Positions 40,842 through 52,300 of a stretch of DNA of 64,000 nucleotides are shown here, one piece after another. The stretch is from contig JAKJHU010000046.1 in NCBI GenBank assembly GCA_022316685.1, forward strand, positions 1,356,001 to 1,420,000, in the 5' to 3' direction. Below the pieces are notes generated by a model. It was given only the letters and a program-made list of their open reading frames with translations, made no database searches and was not told the DNA's origin. How positions within the stretch are numbered: position 1 is the first letter of the stretch; every line of letters begins with the position of its first letter. A program made the position numbers and the translations under genes. The DNA comes from Progne subis subis (taxonomy: Eukaryota > Chordata > Aves > Passeriformes > Hirundinidae).

Positions 40842-40848
40842 CCAATGG
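40842..40848 (+). promoter_or_regulatory. CCAAT box (CCAATGG), plus orientation
   Basis: CCAATGG lies about 50 bp upstream of the YY1 element. It is oriented opposite to the other consensus CCAAT boxes in this promoter. NF-Y binds either orientation, and mixed orientation is common in bidirectional promoters. Confidence 0.5.
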
Positions 40849-40898
40849 AGGCTCATTAAAACCTTACCTACCCCGCGCCCCGCCCACCGCCGCCCGCC

Positions 40899-40903
40899 AT
40901 TGG
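40899..40903 (-). promoter_or_regulatory. CCAAT box, minus orientation
   Basis: The minus strand reads GGGCCAATGGCGG, a good NF-Y context, about 100 bp upstream of the presumed KAT6B start, where functional CCAAT boxes usually lie. Confidence 0.6.
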
Positions 40904-41004
40904 CCCGCGCCTCGCACGCCGCTGCGCGCTCACGGGCCGGGGGGCGCAGTCCGTCACCCGCCCACTCCGGCCCCGGCCCGCCCGGCAACCGGCCCGGCGC
41001 TCCC

Positions 41005-41009
41005 ATTGG
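41005..41009 (-). promoter_or_regulatory. CCAAT box, minus orientation
   Basis: The minus strand reads CCCGCCAATGGG, a second NF-Y-type site about 105 bp upstream of the previous one. Multiple spaced CCAAT boxes are typical of NF-Y-dependent promoters. Confidence 0.5.
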
Positions 41010-41176
41010 CGGGCTGCGCCCGTCAATCAGCCGGCGCGCCCCTTCCCTGCGCCCTCGGCACCGCCCACCCGCCGGGAGGGGGCGGGGCCGGCGGCTGACA
41101 CTGGCCGCCGCCGCCGCCACACACCCGTGCGCCCCGCCCACTCGCCCGGATCGCCGCCGGGCCTCGGACTCTCTCG

Positions 41177-41181
41177 ATTGG
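41177..41181 (-). promoter_or_regulatory. CCAAT box, minus orientation
   Basis: The minus strand reads GGTGGCCAATCGAG, a third minus-oriented CCAAT box. A degenerate GCCAACGG follows about 50 bp further upstream, near 41226-41234. Confidence 0.4.
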
Positions 41182-41256
41182 CCACCCGCCGCGAGCGGGG
41201 GCGGGACTTCTCGCGATCCCGCCCTGCCGTTGGCTGCCTCCGCCGCCCGTCCGGCA

Positions 41257-41313
41257 CCCCCCCCACCCCCCGGCCTCCCCACCCCCCCGCCGCCGCCCCA
41301 CCCACTCCCTCCC
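41257..41313 (-). other. G-quadruplex-capable tract in KAT6B promoter
   Basis: The plus strand carries several C-runs of four or more with short spacers, so the KAT6B coding (minus) strand has at least five G-runs within about 57 nt. It sits roughly 450-500 bp upstream of the presumed start. G4 potential is read directly from the runs. Folding in cells is not shown. Confidence 0.6.
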
Positions 41314-42171
41314 GAAGTTTGTTCGGGAGCGCGAGCGCTGCCGAGACACCGGCGGCGGCCGCCCGAACCAGCTCGGCAGGGCGGGCGGGCGCGCGACACA
41401 CACTAATGAGCAGCCTTAAATATTGAGCGTCACGCGCGTGCCTCAGAGCCTGGCACTCGCCCGGGCGGGCGAGATGGAACAGCACGCTCCCAGCATAACC
41501 CTCCCAAGGTGCCTGGCACTGGCAGCCGCTTATCGCGCACACACACACCCCGCACCGCCGAGGGAGGGAGGAGGGGGTGGGAACGGGGACGACGACAATG
41601 ACTCCCAGCTCTGCAGCCACATGCAGGTCCCTGCAAGTTTCGCCATGCGAAGCACAGGGACTTCTCCGTCACCCCGTCTGCGAAGGAACAATTGCCGCCT
41701 CAGAAAGACAGGGTGGGAACATGCAACACAAAAACCTCAGCCATCCCCTGCTTCCCTCCGCCGCTCCGTTCCCCCTCTCCCCACCCCATCCAACCCAGCC
41801 ATCGCCTCCTGCCGCTGCTCCCCCTCCCCTGCAAAACGCAGAGCATTGCAATGCATTTACCCAGCGCAAGTGTCTGCAAACACGTGCATCAGCCTCCGAT
41901 GCTAAAGGAAAAAAAGTACCCAGGCTAGTGACAAGCCCCCTGCGCTGGGAGAGGGAAGGGAAAGGGGGTTATTATGGCAAATTGCAGCCTGTCACCCAAC
42001 GCAAAACAAACCCCATCGCATGCTCCCTATTATCCCCCGCATAAACTCCTGGGAATCTAACCTCCGATGCAGGTTCCCCCCTTTGCTTGCAATGACCTCC
42101 TTTCTCTGCCCGTGTGTGTTTCTGCAGCAGCGGTTCCTGCGGAATGTGCTGCCCCTGAAACGCGATCGCGG

Positions 42172-42238
42172 CTCCTCTCTCTCTCTCGCTCGCTCGCTCT
42201 CTCCGCTCTGTCTCTCGCTCGCCCGCTCGCTCTCTCTC
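42172..42238 (+). repeat. (CT)n/(CGCT)n polypyrimidine microsatellite
   Basis: This is an almost pure pyrimidine stretch of CTCTCT interspersed with CGCTCGCT units and a few G interruptions. On the KAT6B strand it reads GAGA/GCGA, a purine tract of the kind often found near vertebrate promoters. Confidence 0.8.
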
Positions 42239-42788
42239 CTGGCTGCAAGCAGAGCCAGGAACACAACAACAACACAGCCTCCCCCCACCCCCTTCCCCAA
42301 ACACATACACACTGAAGAGACCCAGCCAGGAGAGCCAGACGAGCCGGGGAGGGGGTGGAGGGAATCCCCAGCCAGCGGATTGATTGCACCAGTTACCTTC
42401 CCTAAGCCCCTCCGCGAGAGGGGAAAAAAAGAAGATGAATACAGAGAGAATACCTTGTCTCCCCTCCTCCTCCGCGGGGCTCCTCTTCTCACTCCAAAAT
42501 ACTAAAAGGTGGACGGGCAGATCAGAGACACGCGTTCAGCTCTCGGCGGGGGAGGGGAGCCACGCGAGCAAGTATCATTAATTTAGAAATTAAAACAGAA
42601 ACCCACCCCAGACCTCCAGCCTCCCCGGTGCGGGCGGACGCAGATTGCGAGGACTGGTGCTCAGACACAGGACCTGATAACAGCTAATTGAAAGGTTAAT
42701 CTACATAGGCTGTGACAGAAGAGGTCCCTCCCCACTTTTTTATCTGCTGTTGGCAAGTGGGAAATTGGGCTCCCCCCCACCTTTTCTC

Positions 42789-42792
<4 letters not shown>

Positions 42793-42832
<40 letters not shown>
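42793..42832 (+). repeat. Uninterrupted A40 homopolymer
   Basis: There are forty consecutive A residues, by far the longest homopolymer in the window. The run is flanked by a C7 run (42772-42778) and a G7 run (42836-42842). It lies within the GC-rich upstream flank of KAT6B. It could be a slipped homopolymer or the tail of a retroposed transcript, but no recognisable retroposed body precedes it. Confidence 0.9.
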
Positions 42833-42835
<3 letters not shown>

Positions 42836-43266
42836 GGGGGGGAGAAGGCGATAAAGTTTGGGGGGCGGCGCGTCCCCTGGGCGGGAAGGCGGCTGCGGGA
42901 AGCGGCCACCGGCGCCTCCCGGGGGCCCTCGGCCGCCCTCGGGGGGTCGCGCTGGGCTTTCCCTGCTACGTGGGGCGATTCGAGCTGTCTCGATGGACAG
43001 GCAGGCAGCCTTTGGGGCTCGAACACTCCCCCGGGCCGGGGGAACGGGGCTGTGCCTGAGCCCACCATAATTAGTCTGAGGCATGGAAGCAGCGTGAACA
43101 AATCACAGATGTTGTCCTCCCGTTGAGTTTGTACATGTAACAAGATGTTACGGGGAATATATTTTAAAGAACGAGGCGATAACACGTACAGACTTAAAGC
43201 TCGGTTTTCTCCACGCTGCCTTGACGGGTGCTGCCAAAGGCCTCTCACCGTGTCAAAGTTTTCAGT

Positions 43267-43325
43267 AATCACAGAACACGCTGAGTTGGAAGGGGCCCAT
43301 CAGAACCATCGAGTCCAATCCTGGG
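43267..43325 (-). mobile_element. Short CR1 3' scrap
   Basis: The plus strand reads AATCACAGAACACGCTGAGT, then TGGAAGGGGCCCATCAG and ATCGAGTCCAATCCTGG. This matches the antisense 3' end of a CR1 subfamily, so the element is on the minus strand. Only about 60 bp are recognisable. It lies about 200 bp beyond the GC-rich KAT6B upstream block, and the sequence after it to about 43520 is unassigned. Confidence 0.75.
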
Positions 43326-46300
43326 TATTAATACTTCTTGTGATGGTTTTCTCACTTATGGCCAGCAAACTGCGCTTTTCACCCAAGCATGGCATGAGGA
43401 AATACCACGGGATACATCCCGCAGGGTACCACACAGGGGAGGGGAAGGCTGTCTGCCTGCCTGAGCATCAACTCAAGCAGACACAGCTTGACACCCCCCG
43501 TCTTCCCGAACTTGAAACATGACTGTTCCAGAGGTCGCCTCAACATCCTCTTTTCCACATCTTGTGGATGGCATGTTGTGTTAGGTGCCTGTCTGCAAAG
43601 TTTTGGAAAACTATCTGGTCCTGAAGAAGAAAATGTAAAATTCTAAAAAAATCTCCTTAAAAGTGAGTGGGAAATGACCTTCTACGATAAATAATGGTCT
43701 TCCTAGATGATGTACTGCATGCAGACTACTAAGGAAACAAAGTTTCCATAATAATAATATTTTTTTTTTTTTTTTTTTAAAAAGGCATTAAGGTTTAGTG
43801 CAACTTCTTCCAGAGTCAGTTGCTGGAGATACTGTGTAAGGAAGCTCTTTGGTGATATTTCAGAGCACTGTAAAATTGTATGACCTACTTACAGAAAGCT
43901 ACCAGGTGAAAATAATATTCCAGCATGTACCTATCGCACCATAACCATTGACTGAGGTTTTAGTCTTTTAACTGCCAGATGCAGCCTTTTAAACATAAAG
44001 AGGGAAATTGAAATGTGTAGTGACCTAATACTTGTTGGAGAATCTGTCAAGTTTCATGTATTATGCAGGACCTGGCTGTGATTTAAAATAGTTTTTAAAT
44101 TATTGGAAATGTTATAAATCATTTCAGCACAATTTGTAGCACAGTGTCACATTTGCAACACTATTCTGAATGTTGTGTCAACATTTCCATCAGAAACTTT
44201 TATTTTTTTTTTTTTTCTCTCCTTTCCAGGAAATTTACAACTCAGTTAGTAGTAAAAACATAAAAATAATTTCTTGAAACTGAAATTTGGCATGGCCGCA
44301 TTCCAGTTCAGGAAACAAAACACCAGAGAAAACTCAATAATCTGTTTGGCCATTTTGAAATTATGAGTGTGTTGTGAAGACATAAGTAATAGCACAGAGA
44401 AAAATCATAAAAGTCTCTGGTTTAAATAATTCCATTCTTTCCTCTCAATTTAACTCCTTTCCTAAAAATAAATTTTATAGGATGGTATGTCATTGGGTGC
44501 TGTGTTCCAGTTTCAAAAATATTCAAGAACCTTTTCTTTGCAGAGAGACTTCTATGGATCTTGACATTTACAGGTGTACCTGATATTATGTAAACTGTGA
44601 AATTAAGCACGCGAACCTCTTTATACATGAATCATCGTCCAGGCAACTCAGATCCACTGTCACTGTAAATTATACTATTTTCCAAAATTATAACTTCAAG
44701 AGAGCTACATCATGGCAATTCAGTGCAGTTCAGTTTGAGACACTTAGAAACCTAAGTACCTGGAATGCTTTGGATCTAACTGAGAATGTCTAATATGTTG
44801 TGTGCATTTTGCTTTGTCATCTGTAAAAGAAATATTTTTTGTTTATTGTATAAAAACACCCTGAAACCTATATTAAAATATCTATGGGAAAGTAATGAGC
44901 CTATCAAGGAAGTTAGTGCAAGCAATAAAATTTACACTTTAGTATGTCTTTTATGGGTAGACTTTGTGGGATTTCTCTCCCATAACTCCTACAAACTGAT
45001 GAAGTACAACTAATTCCCCCAAGGAGTAACAGGTGTCTAAACACACAAACATTGAATACACCCGTTTTACCTGATAAAAACCTGTCCTTAATATTAAAAA
45101 AAGAGTATCTAAAATGAAAATAATTTCCCCATGCATTCTTATAGAAAGAACCATTTCAGCCCATTTTACTTTATTCTATTAGTCTCTTTGTTTTTAATTA
45201 TATTTTAAATAATCTTATTTACAGGATTTTTGCCTCACACACTCCCCCCATGGAAAAATATATATGATTGCACATGTACATTGGCGAGTACATAGTAAGC
45301 ATATTCTTCTCCTCAAAAGTCCTTAGAATTATCCTAAAAATCCACTAATGCTGCTATTTTTGGACCACAAGTGAAAGAAAGCAAGAAGTTAAGGGCGCTG
45401 CATGGTCTGAGGTAAATTCAGCTCTCAAAAATCTAAATCTGAAAATTGCTGTATATATGTCTGTGGTGTAAGGCATGCTGGAGACTACTGCTTAAATGAA
45501 GCCCAGACATGTGCAGAACAAATTTATCAGTGTACAACAAAGAACACAAAATTAAGTTTGAACACTTGCTTGAAATCAGTAAGAAAATTCTTCTGCATGA
45601 AATTACTGCCATATTAAGAATTTCCCTGTGAGGGCTTTAATCACTGATGCAGTTCCATTAGAACTAGTGGGGCTGTTACATATTTAGAAACAATTATGTA
45701 GTTGTCCATGTTGGTATGGTGACAGATCCCTATTTATCTCTGGAGCTGCTGGAGGGTGAAATCTTGGCCCCTACCAAAGTCTGGCAAAATGTCCTATGAC
45801 TTCAACCAAGCCAGGATGTTCCTTCTGTTATTACCACACATAACCACATATTTGACTACAGTCACCTGGAAATTGCATCCCTGGCATATGATGTTGAAAG
45901 AAGTGACCCTGGGGACGAAAGTCATCCTAAGAGTGCAGCGAGTTTTGTCCCAGTCTCTACAGTCATCCCAAGCGTGTCCCTGCCTATGGGCTGAATGCAT
46001 AAATTCTTTTACCTGCACCACCTTCTCTGCTTAGCTCACCTGCCAGCAGCTTTCCTGCAACCCTAACCTTCAACCTCATATTTCTTCTGGACTAAAACAG
46101 CTGCTCTTTTTTTTTTTTTTTTTTTAAATTTTATTTTTTTCCCCCAGCCTTTTATATTTTAATTTAATCTGAAAGATTAATCCATGAAACTATGTCTACT
46201 CCTCTGAACACGAGCAGAATGCTCCTTGTTTCTATATGAGAATATGCATTGCTGCACACAACAGAGCATCACCACCCAATTTAAGCACTATAGATTATAT

Positions 46301-49300
46301 TAATATATACACTCATATATTTATATACACACAAAGTGAGTAACCTGTGGGGATATTTTCTAATAATTTGATGTCTCACCTATTACATTTAATAAAATTG
46401 AATAACAGTGTAAAATAGCCTCCTGCTGCCACTTTACTTATTCGGGTGCATTTAATTCCTGAAACTAGCAGATTATAAGGTAAATGCTATAGCAGTTTCA
46501 ACTCAGGATTTGTAATTGGCATAATACTGTAATTTGGAAATAAGTGTTTGTGGTAGATCAGCTGTCATCCCACAGGGATGAAGACAGTGACTGTTTATAA
46601 TAAATCCCACATGTTCCTTTCTACTCTGGCAAATATACCACACTGCAATATCAAGTACTTTACAATCCTTAATGAATTAGTTCCTGTAAGAGCTTTGTTC
46701 GGTGAGTGAGAATTATTTTTCTTGTTCTCCACCCAAAGATATACAAAGCACAAAGCAAAGTGATTAGAAGAGAATGCTGGCCTCAGGAAAAATCTGGGCA
46801 CCTGACTATTGAGGGCTCTATTCTGGCCACAAGAGATCCAGTTTCAGAGGTCCTGTGCTAGTCACGGAGAAGAAGCTGCTGGCCTTTTAAAGCGCATTTG
46901 AAACCTTAGTAGGAACATGTCTTTTTGCTGCATTAACTATGCTACATGTTAAAGAAGCAATGGGATGAATAGAATTTGGGAGTGCAAAGGAAAAGGCTAA
47001 AAGCAAAGAAGGAGAAAGACAGGTGGCTCTTATACATGACAATGTCTATAAGATGGTGTCTCTCATATACAGTCTCACAGTACTTGATGTGGAGGTTCTA
47101 TTTATGCACGATAAAGGATGAGTAAGTGATTAATGGATGTTTTAATAAATGGCAATCAATTGTTATGGGTCCAATGGGTCAATAGGGTTTTTTACAACAA
47201 CAGCTCATCGTCATCTAAAACACCTTACCGATGTTGTTAACCTCTATATGCTTTACATTGAAACACCTGCTAATCTTGTGTTAAACCTCACAAATGGAAT
47301 CTTAATAAAAAGTGTGATTCAAAACAAATTTGCTGGAGAAAAAAAAAGGATTAGCACCTATGCTCCACAGTAAATTGTTAGTTATAGCTGTGCTGGATTT
47401 AAGTTTCTCCTTTTGCCATGTAAAAGGCACTGATATGACAGGAGGTATTTTGCTGCTGAGTGCCAGAGTGGTGTTTTCGAGGCTAATCCCAAGAGGAAGG
47501 CTGGGATATTGCTGGACTCTGTACAGCCTGCATCACTGAACTTGATGCAGCCTTGTGTTTTTATACACACGGTAATATTTTGTGAGGGCAGCTGACAAGA
47601 TAAAGGACGAAATTAAAAATTAATAAAGATCAGTTTGCTCAGAGGTAGTGAAAACTGCCAAAATCAGGGGCTGCTCAGGTCCTTCTTGCTACTGTCCTGC
47701 TGTGTTTAGTTAGTCTGGTGAAAGGGGAGGATGCTGATGTTTGCAGGGGCCACTTTAACACCTCAGCTTGTCTTTGTGAGCTTTAAAGTAATTAACTCTC
47801 CAATCATTACCGGTTGACTTTGTCGACAGGTTTAGGTTTCCCTCCTGCTGTTCCCTTTGGGGATATTGGGTTGTCACTTTATGAGAGGGGGGATTCATTT
47901 TAAGGTTCACACCAAATCCCTTTCACAGCTTCCCAACAGCTAATCGTGTTCTCCATACTGCTGGAATATTCTCTTGGTCTCTGTTTTTATGAACATGACT
48001 GATATAACTTTTTCCAGATCCAACTGGACAAAAAGGGAGGAGGGAGAAGGGGGGAAGCTTCTCCAAAAAGGCAAGTAGCACACTTGCTAAGCCCTTCAGA
48101 TGAAAAGAGGGCCATCCTTGGTACTTAGACGTCAATAAAAGAGACTGCAAAGACAGTTTTGCTAAATAAAGTTACTTTGAGCTGCGGAAGGATTCTGACA
48201 GTCCTTAATGTAACTGAAAGAATCCTCACAACTTCCAGCTGTGATATGGGTGTACTATATGATAGTTCAGTTTTAGCCAGGGGAAAATTTCCAGATCTGT
48301 AGTTGTTGCAATTTTTTATTGATCAAAGATTACCAAGAAACATGGAGAGAAAAAGGTAGGAGAAAGCTTGACCATATTCTTGTTATTCCCATTCTCATCC
48401 AGTTTCCACTATATATTTTTTTAAATCCTATTAATAAGCTGAAGAAATAGTAATGATCAGAGAGGCTGCTGCCAGCTGCATAATTTGGAGACTTTTGATG
48501 ATACCTAACTCTAGGTGTACAACAGCACCAGAGTTCTAAGAAATGTGACTGATAGGCACAATGGCCACTTTGCAAACTCAGTGAACAGTGAAAACCCTCG
48601 CCTACTGCAAAGCTGGTTGGAGTACTTCCCCTTTGAACTTCTGCTCAGCATCTCTGGCACACCAGCATTTTCACTAAGGGTGGGAGTTTAGGAAAAAATC
48701 CATGTGGCAAACCAGCTCTGAAATTGCTGAGCCCAGGCTTAGAAAAATCTTAGGTCTGCTCTGCAGGGTTTGGAAATTCAGGAACATCCACTCTAGTCTT
48801 TTCTTTTTGCAGCTTGAACCAAGAAGAGTTGTCAAGGGCCACACTGCTATCTCCAGCTGGATTTTTAGTGGTGTCTGTATGATGTTTTCTTTACTTTCTT
48901 TGTTGGCAGCATTAGTTGTGAGGTTCCTTTACTAAATAAAGCTCTAAATGCACAAACAATTTATTTCAGTCACTTCCTATAGCTGCTGGTACTGGAGCAA
49001 CTCAAGCTCTGTTAGCTAGACTAGAAGGCCTGTCAGAGTCAGGTGGCAATACACCACATCATTTCAAATACCCTTTCAGGAACCTTTAGATCTGCTCAAT
49101 GCCCCCTCAAAATCACCACTGGCTTGCTTGTATTTGGGCTCCCAACCTAACTCTGGTTGTTAAGTTATTGTCAAACACAGAAGGATTTTGTATTAAATAT
49201 CCTTTGGGAAAGAAAATCTGAGGTGAAAGGGATTTGGAGGGCAGGAGAGACTTGTTTTTCTGTGTCAGGTAGTGTTAAAATGTGAAGCAGAGGCCAAGAA

Positions 49301-52300
49301 GAACTAAGGTAATAACATATCAGTGTTGGAAAGGTGAAGTGTCTTCTTTGTATGCATAAAACAAAAACTGTCTCCTCAGGAGTACACAGGAGAGGTAGCT
49401 GATGATTTATCGAGGTGCCAGTTGCATTATCCAGCTAATGAAGCCCTTTGTTTATTTAATTAAAAAAAAAAAAAATTAAAAGAAGAAAAAAGGAAGTTCG
49501 ACTTGTCAGCTGATGGCAGGACCTGGGCAAGCGGTGAGCTCGTTTCCTTAGCGCTGGTCAGACCCCCTCTGTTATCCCGATATTATTCCCCTTTGTTATT
49601 CGATATCCCACAGTGCCAGCTAAGTCAGGAGTTGTCACACTCCTCACTGGTGCAGCAGGATACAAAATAGCTGGGGGTGGGGAGGAAGACTGGAATGGTT
49701 AGGAGGTGGAAGGGAAAAGGCCTTTTTTTGTGAAAACAGTAGCACCAGCTGCATCCTGCAAGTCGCTAAATTAGCCAGTCAGTTGTTTTTCTTTTAATTT
49801 TTGTGTGAATTCAAGAATAGGTTGTGGATGTCTTGGCAACTCATGAATGAGGCTCTTTATGAAAGAATTCACCTTGCAGAGGGGCTGCTGTCAGATGCTC
49901 AAGCCTCTTTCCATTAATTAAGCTGCAGAACATCCCCTCTTTTTTTTCCTCATCCCTCTCAACGCCTGGATAATCAGACCCTGTGTCTTTCCATAACATC
50001 CACCCCTGCCTCTCTCACTCCTCACAGTATTTCACCCACTCTGTTAATTCTGGGCTGCCAGATTTTTTTTTTTTATTTTTTTTATTTTTTTTTTTTTAAA
50101 AAAAAACCACAGCTTATTGCTGCTAAGTGAGATATCATGCTGCCTGAGCTAATAACTAAGATGAATATTCTGCTCCACTGCAACTAGTAGCGTTCTCTAT
50201 GCATTATCTTCAGCTGAAGGGTGGCCTAAGAGCAAAGTTGGATATTTTCAAAAGCTCAGCTGGGAGTTAATCAACTCTTATTGTTTTTCGACAGGAGCTG
50301 GATGCTTAACTTGCATCCAGTGAGTCATTCCCTGGATTGTCACACAAACTCAAACAGCCCCAGAGAAGGTGCAAAGAACTTTTCAGATGTGCTAGAAATG
50401 ACCTGCCATTAAAAGTGTATAAGCTCAACTGTATCGGCTTAGGGAGTGATTACAGATGTAATTATGCTAGAACAGACAGTCTAGGGAGAGAAGGTGCATA
50501 CAGGAACCTCAATCAGCTCTCAGCTTTGCTGTGGTCTGAACAAGATGTGTGACTGTGGCTGAATAATGCTGAAGTTTTTAGTGGGGATATTTAGATACTC
50601 GTGTGCATTTATGAATTTATACACCTGCTTCATGGAATAATCCCACATCTTATAAAAAATGAGGAGCTGACGATCATACCTTAAGTGTTTGCATGTTTGG
50701 GTTTAATCTGGTATGGCTGATTTAAAAGCCCAGTCATTAGGAATAGAAAAATATGTGTATGGTATTAATGACAGGCTGTTATAAATGATCTGTTCGTTTT
50801 CCTTCACTTCCAAGTAATGCCGAACATTAATTTCCTGCAAATGAAGCAATCTGAAGTAGAGCACACCAAATAATTAATCTTTGGAAACTCTGGACTAAAT
50901 TAAAATAGTTTGAAGTTAAATAAAGAGCTCATCTGTGGCCCCAGTGCTCTTTCTGGGAAGCAAGGGATACATAAAAGAATCAAAAGGAAAGCAAATACTG
51001 AATTACCTAACAGAAAAAGAATCTACAAATATATGTAATAAATTCCCACATTACATCATAAAACTAACTTTCTCATAAGTGCTATCAATTGCAAATGCCA
51101 AGACACATGGGAGCCCTTTCAATTAGTAGCAAAAGTGAATAAGCAAGTGGGAAATTATTTGCATTGGACATATGAACTTTCTATTTTGGGGTCTGTTTGG
51201 ATTTTTTAAAAGATATTATCAAATTATCTATTATACTAGAGGTCTTCTTATACTGAGAATTGGGTGTGGTAGAATTTGAAATACCATTTCAATGGTAAAT
51301 TAGAAATTCTCTTTATTAATTCAGGCACCATATTAAAGAATGAGCACTCACGATAAACTTTATGCTTTTATTAGCAAAAGTTGACTTTTTAATTCAATGC
51401 TGTAATTTGGTTAAAATTAAACATAAGTAGAGTTGAAGAGTTAGCTGTAAATTGAGAATATTGAGGAATATAAGAAAAATAATTCTATCTTTACTAGATC
51501 CAGGAAAAATGAATGTCGATATTTCAGATAAACCTACTAGTCCTTTGTTTCTCTCAGAATTTCACTTGTCTTATTTTTTTTTTTTTTTCAATCTTCCTTT
51601 GGCTGCGAATCTACAGCTATCTCAAACTATCAGAGACAAATAGTCTAATGGGAAATAATATGAGTGAAGAGATGAAATACAATAGTGGCAGCAGGATCTT
51701 TTGAGTTTTAGAGGCATGGCATGGGATCTATACATGGTGAAAGCTCCTTGCTACAGTTTTCTTGTTTGCAGAATAGGAAAGATACTAGCCTGCCCCTTGG
51801 CAAAGCTCAGAAATGCTCCTGTCGTTATAAATGCTGAGGATTATTAGAGAGAAGATGTTCAGCTTGGGAGTTCTGGGGGTTCTGAATATAGTGATGAACC
51901 CACTCAGTTTCAATTGCTGCATATGAGCTTCTTTCTTCTTATAACAATTAACCTCTTAGAAAAGAATTAACACTGAGTTTACATGTTGACTCTATAGACA
52001 TTGGATAATTGCTTTTAAAAAAATCATCTATAAGTCCAGGAAATTACATTTCTCCTTTTGCTTCTAAAATTACAAACTTCTGACTTCCCAGCTGGTAATG
52101 CAAGCAATCAAAATCAAGTCTCTTGAGTGCAGTTGCATGACACACATGAACAACAATCTCATTTCATAAAGAATTAACCCACAGCCAGCTATGTTAACTG
52201 GCTCCAGTTCATGCCACAAAGCCCGCCTCATCCAAGCACTGTGCTTCCTGCTTTACACAGGCAGAAGTGTGCCGGGGAAATAACAGCAAACCTTTTGTGG

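Larger units (their letters stand above)
40315..41560 (-). promoter_or_regulatory. KAT6B CpG-island promoter
   Basis: This is a block of very high GC and CpG density in otherwise AT-rich surroundings. It holds repeated GC boxes (for example near 41075-41092 and 41192-41205) and several CCAAT boxes. It has a YY1 element at the likely TSS and no convincing TATA box. This is the architecture of a broadly expressed TATA-less promoter. It lies directly upstream of the predicted first exon and about 6 kb upstream of the KAT6B start codon. Long frames open on both strands here reflect a lack of A/T-rich stop codons, not coding. Confidence 0.85.
41561..43065. other. GC-rich shore and second CpG-rich lobe upstream of KAT6B
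   Basis: Beyond the core island, CpG becomes sparse at 41.6-42.1 kb. It then recurs around 42150-42240 (CGCGATCGCGG followed by CGCT repeats) and strongly at 42845-43060. There is no recognisable coding sequence. It could hold distal KAT6B promoter elements, an alternative leader exon, or the start of a divergent plus-strand non-coding transcript. The sequence does not decide between these. Confidence 0.5.

Noticed and set aside
40145..41620. Several frames of 100-290 codons on both strands through the CpG island
   Set aside because: They overlap each other in most frames, are Pro/Arg/Ala/Gly-rich and match no family. GC-rich DNA simply lacks stop codons.
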